Positions 7,484 through 14,984 of a stretch of 64,000 bases of DNA are shown piece by piece. Under the pieces are notes generated by a model that saw nothing but the letters and a program-made list of their open reading frames with translations, was not told the origin of the DNA and did no database searches. Numbering within the stretch: position 1 is the first letter of the stretch; each line of letters opens with the position of its first letter. Origin of the DNA: Acidobacteriota bacterium. Lineage in GTDB: Bacteria > Acidobacteriota > Terriglobia > Bryobacterales > Bryobacteraceae. The position numbers were made by a program, and so were the translations under genes. The stretch is from NCBI GenBank assembly GCA_017307505.1, contig JAFKEE010000041.1, forward strand, positions 62,001 to 126,000, in the 5' to 3' direction.

Positions 7484-9192
7484 CCCTCGATCTCCACGTG
7501 CACGGAGTCGGTAATCTCGAACGGCTTCGCGCCGGGATTCCGTGCCGGGTAGGCCGTCGACTTCTCCATCCGGTTCTTCCGCACCTTCAGGCCATCCACA
7601 CAGTAAGCCGAGATGATGGGGTTCGTATCGAACTGGCGGAAGAGATTCTCCTCCACGACGATGTTCCGGTTGTAGCCGTTGTGAGTTCGTTCTTTGGGAT
7701 CGATTCCGGCCGCCACTTCGATCACCGCCTTGCCCCAGACCCCGTAATTGCAGTCCTCGAAGCGGTTGCGGCGGATGGTGAGATCCCGCACGCCCGCCTG
7801 TTCAAACCAGTAGCGTGCATCGCCCTCCAACAGGATGGCCGCACCGGCCGTGTGGAACGTATTGTCTTCGATCAGGATCTTCCCGCGTGAGCCCAGCAGC
7901 AGACCGCGAGCCCGGTTGCCCCGGATCGTGCAGTTCCGAATCACGACATCCGGATACGGACCGGCAGCCGCCACGGCATCGCCGACCTTCAGCTCCGCCG
8001 GCAATGGAGTGGTCAAACGGAACCGTGTGTATTCGCTGTTGCGCCGGTCGACGGCTTGGACCACCGCTTCGGCATACGTAATCATGCTCGGACCATGGAC
8101 GAGTTCCACTTTCATGCCCGGCACCAGGAAGTCGAAGCCGCGCTGCTGCGGGTGGACCAGCCTCGCTTCCAGTTCACCGCCAGGCAGCATCGCCGAGATC
8201 TGTGCATAGATGCCGTGAATGTTCGTGGCGTCGTCCTTCTGGTTCTCAAACAGGCAGTTGGTCATCACGATGCGGCCGGAGCAGTTGGAGAAATGCGTGG
8301 CGTCGGCCGTGATGCTGACCACGCGCCCGCTGCCTGGGGAAGGGGTCACGCGCACGTGGTCCAGTTCGATATCCCGGCTGCGTTGTGCAATCACGCCCAT
8401 GGCTCCGCAGTGGTAGATGTTCACCGACAGCAGCCTGAAGTTCTCGCTGTCGGTGACCGTGAAGGCCGGGAAGTTGCGATAAGCGGCTCCGAAGACGAGC
8501 GTGTTGCCTGGCGTGCCCTCAAACTTCGCAATGTGAACCCGCACCTGGCCCGGACCGATCGCCGTAGCCGGCAGATTCTGCCCGGTCCAGTAGTCGCGGG
8601 CCATGTAGGCGGTCTCGCGCTTGATGGGGTCGAACTCGAGCACATTCTGGAACGGCACCACTTCCTTGTCCTCGCCCGTGAAGACCAGCAGTCCGTTCTC
8701 GAGCTTGAACGGGAAGGCCTCACTGATTGAGAGATCGACGCTGTCCTTGCCGACAGCCAGGATTCTCGCTTCGCTGTGAAACGTCCGCTTCCAGTCGATG
8801 GAGAGATTCCGGATGGTGATGTTGCGCGAATGATCGAGTAGAAACGGATTCACGCCGCGGTGGAAGATAAACCGCGCGCCCCTTCCGTCGATCTCCAGGC
8901 CATTGAACCCGCTGAGATCGAACACGATCCGCTTCAGACCCTCGTCATTGTTGCTGACGAACAGATACTTCTCGGAGGCATGAGTGGGCCAGAAGTCGTA
9001 CTGGCCCTCGCTGAACACTAGCTTGGCGGCCTTCGTCTTGCGGCAAGCCTCCAGCGCGGCGCGAACAGCCGGAGTGGCATCCGCGCCGCTGCCGGGTTTC
9101 GCGCCAAACGTGCCGGCGTCGATTGTTCCCTGAGCGTGGATGGCGGGAACCAGGCAAAGCGCTGCCAATAGCGAAAGGGTTTTCAAGTGCAT
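7477..9192 (-). CDS. Secreted right-handed beta-helix protein, GH110-like alpha-1,3-galactosidase
   Basis: A 571-residue exported protein. ATG 9192 gives MHLKTLSLLAALCLVPAIHA, a clean signal peptide. The open frame continues upstream, but that part is antisense-like shadow and lacks a signal. The mature part is a parallel beta-helix with repeated I-x-N-x-x-I/F-x-x-C rungs (DVVIRNCTIRGN, ILIEDNTF, LTIRRNRF, IVVEENLF). The N-terminal block DEGLKRIVFDLSGF / LEIDGRGARFIFH and the acidic pair in QKDDATNIHG resemble family GH110 exo-alpha-1,3-galactosidases, which cleave terminal alpha-galactose in blood-group-B-like glycans. The GH110 assignment is from memory of the motif pattern; a broader pectate-lyase-fold glycosidase is the alternative. 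Confidence 0.72.
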   Translation of the reverse strand: MHLKTLSLLAALCLVPAIHAQGTIDAGTFGAKPGSGADATPAVRAALEACRKTKAAKLVFSEGQYDFWPTHASEKYLFVSNNDEGLKRIVFDLSGFNGLEIDGRGARFIFHRGVNPFLLDHSRNITIRNLSIDWKRTFHSEARILAVGKDSVDLSISEAFPFKLENGLLVFTGEDKEVVPFQNVLEFDPIKRETAYMARDYWTGQNLPATAIGPGQVRVHIAKFEGTPGNTLVFGAAYRNFPAFTVTDSENFRLLSVNIYHCGAMGVIAQRSRDIELDHVRVTPSPGSGRVVSITADATHFSNCSGRIVMTNCLFENQKDDATNIHGIYAQISAMLPGGELEARLVHPQQRGFDFLVPGMKVELVHGPSMITYAEAVVQAVDRRNSEYTRFRLTTPLPAELKVGDAVAAAGPYPDVVIRNCTIRGNRARGLLLGSRGKILIEDNTFHTAGAAILLEGDARYWFEQAGVRDLTIRRNRFEDCNYGVWGKAVIEVAAGIDPKERTHNGYNRNIVVEENLFRQFDTNPIISAYCVDGLKVRKNRMEKSTAYPARNPGAKPFEITDSVHVEIEGQ

Positions 9193-9268
9193 TGGATGAT
9201 AGGCGGAAATCAATCCAGATCCTATCACCGGAAGAAGGAAAGCTGTTCCGCTCGGCCCTGGTGGCAGA

Positions 9269-10087
9269 TCACTGCGGAACAACAAGGCGGCGCAGCAGGT
9301 CCGCGATGCGCTGGTTGAGCGCTCCGTGCTGCTCGCGCGCGTGCCGCTCCGCCGCCTGCTCCTGAGCCTCGCTGATTGCGATGGCCTGCCCGTAATACTG
9401 CAACGCGGCCCCGGTCCGTCCCGCTCTTTCCAGCAGTTCACCCTTCATCCCGTGCGCCTGCGCGTTCTCCGGCTGCAGCCGGATCCAGTCCTCCGTATGC
9501 GCAATTGCTTCGTCGAGGGCGTTGCGCAAAGCAGCGTACTCGGCCAGCAACCGCTGATCCTCCGCGCGTTCGGCCACACTCGGTTCTGCGGGCGGCGCCT
9601 TCAGTTCGATAGCTACGTCGCCCGCGTCCAGAGTGCCGTTCCATTCGTCGCCCAGTGCGATGGTGCTGGTGTCGAGCGTCGCGCGGAGCAGATACGGTCC
9701 TTCCGCCAGCGCGGACGTCTGTTCGGGGGAGAGGCTCCAGGCGGCCTCGGCCTGCTCCGCGGGATTCAATACCAGGCGCTGCTCCGGTGGAGCGTGGAGC
9801 GTAAACGCAACGTCCACGGCTTCGCCTTGGGCGTTGTAGAGCGTGACCCGCACGGCCTTCGCCCAGGACTCCTCCAAGGCCGGCAGGACCACCGGGTGCC
9901 ACTCTTCTCCCTCCCGTGCCTCCAGCATGAGGGGATGCAGCACAGAGAGCTGCACCATCAGCGGCTGACCCGCGCGGAGCTGGGTCTTTGTGCGGCCGTT
10001 CACGCTCACCGAAAGCTCAGGTGTCGCGGATTGAGCCGCACAGGCAACGGCCAGCATCATCATCAGAAAAGGAATTCGCGTCTTCAT
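9269..10087 (-). CDS. Secreted protein with a C-terminal TPR-like segment
   Basis: A 272-residue protein starting at ATG 10087, with AGGAG eight bases upstream. The N-terminal signal peptide is MKTRIPFLMMMLAVACAAQS. The middle (residues about 25-180) looks like beta-sandwich material describing a value-modifier domain (VRVTLYNAQGEAVDVAF, YLLRATLDTSTI). Residues about 190-255 are helical and TPR-like (AEYAALRNALDEAIAHTEDW, then GELLERAGRTGAALQYYGQA). It lies 11 nt downstream of the metzincin-like gene and is probably its operon partner. Enzyme motifs are absent. No function can be assigned. Confidence 0.65.
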   Translation of the reverse strand: MKTRIPFLMMMLAVACAAQSATPELSVSVNGRTKTQLRAGQPLMVQLSVLHPLMLEAREGEEWHPVVLPALEESWAKAVRVTLYNAQGEAVDVAFTLHAPPEQRLVLNPAEQAEAAWSLSPEQTSALAEGPYLLRATLDTSTIALGDEWNGTLDAGDVAIELKAPPAEPSVAERAEDQRLLAEYAALRNALDEAIAHTEDWIRLQPENAQAHGMKGELLERAGRTGAALQYYGQAIAISEAQEQAAERHAREQHGALNQRIADLLRRLVVPQ

Positions 10088-10098
10088 GGAGTCTCCTG

Positions 10099-12306
10099 TC
10101 AGCGGGCCGGATGATCGTGCGCGTCGTTCACGCAGATCATGTTGCGGCAGCCGCCGCGGTTCGGCGAGGCATCCCCGTGGCGGGACTGCGGCTTCCGAGT
10201 GGCGTCGTTGTTGCCCGTGCCCACGGGGCTGTCGCACAGCTGCCGGCCGCGCCGCTGCTCCGGAAGCATATAGAAGGTGTCCGGCTGGGAGACGGACTGA
10301 GCCAGCACCGCGTATTCATAGCGCATCAGGCAGTCGTCGTTGCCACTATGCTGGCCGCCCTTTTCCCCAACGAGGGGGAAGGCCAGGAACGAGAAGCCTG
10401 TGTCGGACTTCAGGTCTTCGTAATAGTGGTCGACATCCTTTTGCGGCCAGACATTCGGATTGCTGAATGCGGCGTGGAGCTGCGCCGCCATCGGCCCGCC
10501 CGCATCTGCCCCGGATTCGTCGAGCACGTTCAGGAAGGCACCGGAGTACCGTTCGTAGATCGTGGGCACCTCCGCTCCTGGGGCCAGTTTCAGCCGCCAG
10601 CTTTGCGTGTAGTCGCTCTCCCCGTGGTGCCACACGTTCACGGAGTGCATCAACTCGTGCGCGATGGCTTTGTGGAGATAGTCGATGGGACCCTTGCCGC
10701 GGGACTCAGGCAGCTTCGGCGGAATCACAATCAGATCTACGGTCTTCGGCGTGCCGATGTCCGTGTAGGTCTTCGACCACGCCTGCGGATGCGGGGTCTC
10801 GGCTGTTTCCATCAGCACGACGCCGTGCTGGTCCACGAGATGCGGCGCCGACTCATGGTTCTTGTTGATGACGTGCGATTCGGGATAGACCAGCAGTTCG
10901 TCGTCCTTCAATCGGTGATGAACGGTGAGTCCAGTGAGCTGAGCGAAGAGCACAATCGCCGGCTTGGCCCGCGCTCCGATCTGGTCGAGAACGAACAGAT
11001 CCTTTTGATCGGGCCGCGTGCGGAGGTGCTTTCCGTTCTCATAGAAGCCGCGATACTCCTCGTAGAGCGTCAGGCCGTCGCCCGCATGGCCGTCGCCGGT
11101 AGGCCGCTCGTCCTCGTCGGCATCGTCCGCGCCGCTGAAACCGGTCTGCTCCTTCCAGGCGTCGGCGATCTTGGAGTCGGAGGCACGGCGCGGCAGGCGG
11201 GCCGAGGTCTCTCCTTTGTACGTACCCGTGATGGTGCGTCCGTCATCCAGCACCGCGCTGACACGGATCTGGCCCCAGGCGCCCCAGTCGTAGGCGCCGG
11301 CCGTCGCCATGCCGGCGAGTCCGTCCCCGGGACCTTCCGCATGCAGGCCCTGGTTCGAGACGCTGAGGTCGGGGTTGAGGTCCTGCCCAAAAGCAAGATC
11401 GGGCCGCCGGGCGGCGTCCTTCACCGGAAAGTTCATGGCCACGCCCGGCACGGTGGACGATTCCAGGTTGAAGAGGAATTTGGCGACCCTCGCCTTGGGG
11501 GTGCCGCCGCCCTTCTTCTGGAGCTCGGCCCGGATCTGGATGGAGTTGCCCCACTGGCGCTCTGAACGCGAGCCTTCCGGGATCCAGTCGTGATAGTTCA
11601 ACGGCTCAAACGTGAGTTCGACGTCTTCCGCGCCCAGCGGCTGGAGGTTCCACGTGACTTCATAGTCAAACGGCGGCGGCGCTGTGCCCAGGACGGGTCC
11701 GGGAAAGAAACCCTTGATGGTTTTGGTCCCCTGCAGGTTTAGGCCGGTCGAAGGCAGTTTCTCCTGAAACATGCGGCCCGCCGGCCCCCACGGGTAGTAA
11801 GAAGGCAGTGTCAGGAAGGGTGTGCCGCAAATGGTCACTTTGCCGGTGCCATCGATCGTGCTGTCGGACGGGAAGATGTTGTAGGTGCCGTCGTCGTTCA
11901 GATAGAAGTAGAACTGGCGCGGTTTCCCCTCGAAATCGGTCGCGATGGAGCCACCGCCTTTGTTGGTCGTCACGCCCGTGCAACCGGTGCCCGGGTTGAA
12001 CTCGGTATAGGTCTCGTCGACCGCGGCCTTACCGTCGATGGTGCCGACCCAGCCCTGAAGCTCCGGATCCCAGTGCGTCAGGCGCACCGTACCTTCGCCC
12101 GAGTGCCCGATGTCCCAGGTAAACTTCAGGCCCAGGTAATCTGCGCTGCCCTTGGCGCTGGCGCGCACGGAGTAGGTTCCTGTCCAGCCCGTGACATTGC
12201 GGAAGCGTGCCCACGACTGGGCGCCGGCGGGCCAGCAGGTCGCCAAGGTCAGGAAGATCAGGGCAGGGATCGAGCAGGTTGCGCCACGGCGTCGCGAATC
12301 CGTCAT
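10099..12306 (-). CDS. Large secreted metzincin-like metalloprotease candidate
   Basis: 735 residues with an N-terminal signal peptide (cut near AGAQS, residue 30). Residues about 35-330 look like beta-rich binding domains with glycine and aspartate turns. Around residue 390 there is a DADEDE...GDGLTLYEEY stretch that resembles an EF-hand or thrombospondin-type calcium loop. At residues 550-560 the motif HELMHSVNVWH fits the zinc-binding pattern HExxHxx(G/N)xxH, with Asn at the usual Gly position. About 100 residues later CLMRYEY looks like a metzincin Met-turn. So an extracellular zinc protease is likely, though I do not recognise a named family. It is followed after 11 nt by the TPR-like gene and preceded by the ExbB-like gene. 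Confidence 0.6.
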   Translation of the reverse strand: MTDSRRRGATCSIPALIFLTLATCWPAGAQSWARFRNVTGWTGTYSVRASAKGSADYLGLKFTWDIGHSGEGTVRLTHWDPELQGWVGTIDGKAAVDETYTEFNPGTGCTGVTTNKGGGSIATDFEGKPRQFYFYLNDDGTYNIFPSDSTIDGTGKVTICGTPFLTLPSYYPWGPAGRMFQEKLPSTGLNLQGTKTIKGFFPGPVLGTAPPPFDYEVTWNLQPLGAEDVELTFEPLNYHDWIPEGSRSERQWGNSIQIRAELQKKGGGTPKARVAKFLFNLESSTVPGVAMNFPVKDAARRPDLAFGQDLNPDLSVSNQGLHAEGPGDGLAGMATAGAYDWGAWGQIRVSAVLDDGRTITGTYKGETSARLPRRASDSKIADAWKEQTGFSGADDADEDERPTGDGHAGDGLTLYEEYRGFYENGKHLRTRPDQKDLFVLDQIGARAKPAIVLFAQLTGLTVHHRLKDDELLVYPESHVINKNHESAPHLVDQHGVVLMETAETPHPQAWSKTYTDIGTPKTVDLIVIPPKLPESRGKGPIDYLHKAIAHELMHSVNVWHHGESDYTQSWRLKLAPGAEVPTIYERYSGAFLNVLDESGADAGGPMAAQLHAAFSNPNVWPQKDVDHYYEDLKSDTGFSFLAFPLVGEKGGQHSGNDDCLMRYEYAVLAQSVSQPDTFYMLPEQRRGRQLCDSPVGTGNNDATRKPQSRHGDASPNRGGCRNMICVNDAHDHPAR

Positions 12307-12359
12307 CTTGTTCTGGTTTCAGCCTCTAGATAGGACGCGCGGTGGAGGCGGAAATGGGA

Positions 12360-12866
12360 TCAGGAGATGGGGATAATGTTGCGCGATTCTTTTCGGAGCG
12401 GAAGGAGGCAGAGCGCGTTGGCGAGTTCGAGGGTTGCGGATTTCATTTCCAGGGCGAGTTCGTCGAGCTCCTGGCACAGATACCGGTACATCCAGAAGGA
12501 CATGAGTCCGACAAGAAGACCTGTGGGACAGCGCGCGATCGCGTAAGCCAGATTGCCCGCCAGGGCGGCCATACACATTGACTTCTCGCCGCCACAGCCC
12601 GTGAAGGAACCGATAATTCCTGGCATCGTGATAAAGAGACCCAGCAGCGGCGCAATCACCGAAATGGTGGCCAAGCTGGCAACGCCTCTGCAAAGGCGCG
12701 CCTGTGTCACACGGGCCGTCCACTCCATGACGCGCCCCACCGCCTCAATGACGAGGGACCTGGAATCCGGCTCCATATTCTGGTTGGACACCACCAGGGC
12801 TACTTTGTTTCTGATTACTGGCCGGCAGGCGGCGGCGACGGGAACCACGGGGTATCCGGACCGCAT
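12360..12866 (-). CDS. Short MotA/TolQ/ExbB-like membrane protein
   Basis: Residues about 62-150 match the core of the ExbB/TolQ/MotA proton-channel fold: SLATISVIAPLLGLFITMPGIIGSF, then a second long hydrophobic segment LAYAIARCPTGLLVGLMSFWMYRYL and a helical tail. At 168 residues it is shorter than ExbB or TolQ (about 210-240) and lacks their N-terminal periplasmic/TM part. The linker is unusually cysteine-rich (SFTGCGGEKSMC). No ExbD/TolR partner lies beside it. The start is uncertain. ATG 12866 overlaps the upstream gene by 52 nt and its first 25 residues look like out-of-frame sequence; GTG 12794 or 12791, or ATG 12776, would avoid this. Confidence 0.55.
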   Translation of the reverse strand: MRSGYPVVPVAAACRPVIRNKVALVVSNQNMEPDSRSLVIEAVGRVMEWTARVTQARLCRGVASLATISVIAPLLGLFITMPGIIGSFTGCGGEKSMCMAALAGNLAYAIARCPTGLLVGLMSFWMYRYLCQELDELALEMKSATLELANALCLLPLRKESRNIIPIS

Positions 12867-13465
12867 TCATCCGGGTGCAGCGCCAGAATGTCGCAACGCC
12901 CGGGGTCCTTCTTCACGCATTCCCCGCAGAAAATATCGGCCCGCGGATTGTCCCACGGTGAGCGCTCCGGTTGATACCCCTCGCGATAGGAAATCCAGTC
13001 AGGCAGGTTGAAGTAGCGGATCAGTTCCGCCTGGTTGATCCGGCAGGTGGCAGAGATGGTGGGGCCGTGCACACTCTGCTTTTCCAGTCGCACGGCCAGG
13101 CCCGCCGCGCGCATAGAGCGTTCAATCCCCTGCAGGTGTTCACACGTGGCCAGCGCAGCAGCGTCCTCTGCGTAGGCGATCTGTGCTGGCGTTTGAGGCC
13201 GGACGTAAGATGGCGGAGCAGGCAGGTTCCGGTTGCCGGACCACGGCAGCGGATAGGTGCCCTTTGCCGGCAGATGCTTCCAGGGCGCAATGCCCATAAA
13301 GAGGCAGTAGAGGCCGCCGGCGAGGATCGCGATGGAGGACGCAGCGGCAAATCCAAAAACCGAATCGGGGATGGACTGTGTCTTCTCGTGGATCTGGAAG
13401 CCCGCGGCAATGACAACGGCAAAGGACACCGCGACCGACACCAGGGCCGCCAGAAGGGAACGCAT
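12815..13465 (-). CDS. Two-TM membrane protein with a cysteine-containing C-terminal domain, unknown function
   Basis: A 216-residue protein. Two hydrophobic segments lie near residues 5-22 (ALVSVAVSFAVVIAAGF) and 38-58 (FGFAAASSIAILAGGLYCLF). A proline-rich linker and a soluble domain follow, with helix AYAEDAAALATCEHLQGIERSMRAAG and cysteines near the end (FCGECVKKDPGRCD and DECGP). The C-terminal cysteine pattern suggests disulfides or metal binding. It is the first gene of a short leftward run with the ExbB-like gene. I do not recognise a family. Confidence 0.55.
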   Translation of the reverse strand: MRSLLAALVSVAVSFAVVIAAGFQIHEKTQSIPDSVFGFAAASSIAILAGGLYCLFMGIAPWKHLPAKGTYPLPWSGNRNLPAPPSYVRPQTPAQIAYAEDAAALATCEHLQGIERSMRAAGLAVRLEKQSVHGPTISATCRINQAELIRYFNLPDWISYREGYQPERSPWDNPRADIFCGECVKKDPGRCDILALHPDECGPDTPWFPSPPPAGQ

Positions 13466-13550
13466 AGTCGATTGTAGCCGGGAACCCTCAGGACACTGGG
13501 AAAGGAGACGACAGAGGGAGCACCGCCGTCTCCAGAGTTTCCCAGCGAGG

Positions 13551-14882
13551 CTAAACCACGCGAATGGTAAGCGTCGATTGCGCGCTGGCGCCGGTCCGGT
13601 CCGTCACCGTCAAAACCAGCCGGTAGATGCCTTTCCCGCTGAACTGAACAACCGGCGCGGCCTTCCCATTGCCCAGGATCGCCGGCACCGGATAGCCCGG
13701 GGCCGGGGTCCATTCATACTGCAGGTCCCCGCCGTTGGTGGAACTGGAAGTTGACCCGTCCACAACAATCTGCGAACTTTGTGTTTCCACCGTGTTCGTG
13801 TCCACTTTCGTGCCTTGCGCCGTGGCCACGGCCGTGACGCCGGTGGCAGTGGCGGTGGCGGGCAGGATCATAAATTCAAACTGGAACACGTTGCGGCTGT
13901 TTGGCCGGATGTGGGCCACGGCCCAGTGGACATCGCCGGAGCCGGGCACTTCCAGACGCGTGAAATTGAGGATGCGGTTGCCGCGGGCATCCAAGGCAGG
14001 TTCAAAGGGCGTGCAGTTGCCCGTCGCCGTCGTGCAGGCGGGCCAGTTCTCAGTCAGCGGCTTGTCGACGCGCATGTAATGGCTGTCGCCCGATACCATC
14101 ACCACCTCACCCGGGAAGTTCTTGGTCTCCTCGCGCAAGGCCGTCACGAAGTCGGCAAAGCCGGAGTGCGTGCTGCCCGTACCGGTGTCCATAAAGCTCT
14201 CAAAGACGTTGGCCTGGATGAGGAGCATTACGCCGAGCGCCTTCGTCGCCCGGGCCGTCTGGAATGCCTTGTGCAACCAGGCGAGGTTCGCGGCATTGCG
14301 GGCTGTGTACTCCTTATCGTTGTCGTAGAAAGGATTCGCAGCGCCCTGCGCGGTCCTGTACTCATAATTGTTGTTGCTCCCGGGCATGTGAATGGTGGCG
14401 AAGACCACGGGCGGCTTCACCAGCATACGGTTCTCCGAGTAGAGCGCGTACTGCGCGTCGTCGCTCTGCACCATCAGTTGCACAGGATTGCGGCCCATGC
14501 TCATGTTGGACGAGAAGTAGGTCTTGCGGATCAGAGCCAGGCGGTCCAGCGGATCGTAGCCGCCGTTGTTGGCGCGCAGACAGTCGGTCCATTCGTTGTC
14601 GCCGACGGAGTACATCAGTGGCTTGTCAAAGGAGTTGAACCAGTTCAACGTCTTCCCATAGTGCGCATCGTCGCAGCGCGTGGAGCCGCTCTTCGTATCT
14701 CCGATGTGCACAGTAAGCTCGACGCCGGCTTTATTGATATCGGCGATCATCCGTTCGTATTTCGGTTCCGTGGCGGCGCCGTACGGGACATCTCCAATCA
14801 ACGCGACGTCATAGGCGGACTGGGCGCACACCGCGAACGGAAGGCAGACCCAGAGTGTCATCAGCAGGGGCTTGAAGGTCAT
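13551..14882 (-). CDS. Secreted calcineurin-like metallophosphoesterase with C-terminal PKD domain
   Basis: 443 residues from ATG 14882, with signal peptide MTFKPLLMTLWVCLPFAVCA. The metallophosphoesterase part (residues about 24-330) shows the metal-site blocks ALIGDVPYG, HIGDTKSG, YSVGDNEWTDC, and VSGDSHYMRVDKP near residue 265. These resemble the D-x-H, GDxxD, GN(D/H)E and GHxH elements in diverged form. The last 90 residues form a PKD/Ig-like beta domain (EWTPAPGYP, YRLVLTVTDRTGASAQSTLTI). The substrate is unknown; an extracellular phosphoesterase is the likely role. It is separated from its neighbours by 85 nt and 102 nt, so it may be its own transcription unit. Confidence 0.75.
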   Translation of the reverse strand: MTFKPLLMTLWVCLPFAVCAQSAYDVALIGDVPYGAATEPKYERMIADINKAGVELTVHIGDTKSGSTRCDDAHYGKTLNWFNSFDKPLMYSVGDNEWTDCLRANNGGYDPLDRLALIRKTYFSSNMSMGRNPVQLMVQSDDAQYALYSENRMLVKPPVVFATIHMPGSNNNYEYRTAQGAANPFYDNDKEYTARNAANLAWLHKAFQTARATKALGVMLLIQANVFESFMDTGTGSTHSGFADFVTALREETKNFPGEVVMVSGDSHYMRVDKPLTENWPACTTATGNCTPFEPALDARGNRILNFTRLEVPGSGDVHWAVAHIRPNSRNVFQFEFMILPATATATGVTAVATAQGTKVDTNTVETQSSQIVVDGSTSSSTNGGDLQYEWTPAPGYPVPAILGNGKAAPVVQFSGKGIYRLVLTVTDRTGASAQSTLTIRVV

Positions 14883-14984
14883 GGTTGGCTGTTCATTATT
14901 CCCCGGGGGAATTGCAGCCGCATGACTGTTGTATGGCGGGTCGGAGAATTTCGCCTCCATCCTGCGCCGTGTCCGCTTCCTCCG

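Noticed and set aside
9193-9441. N-terminal extension of the GH110-like protein
   Set aside because: Would bury the signal peptide and lies over the adjacent gene's end.
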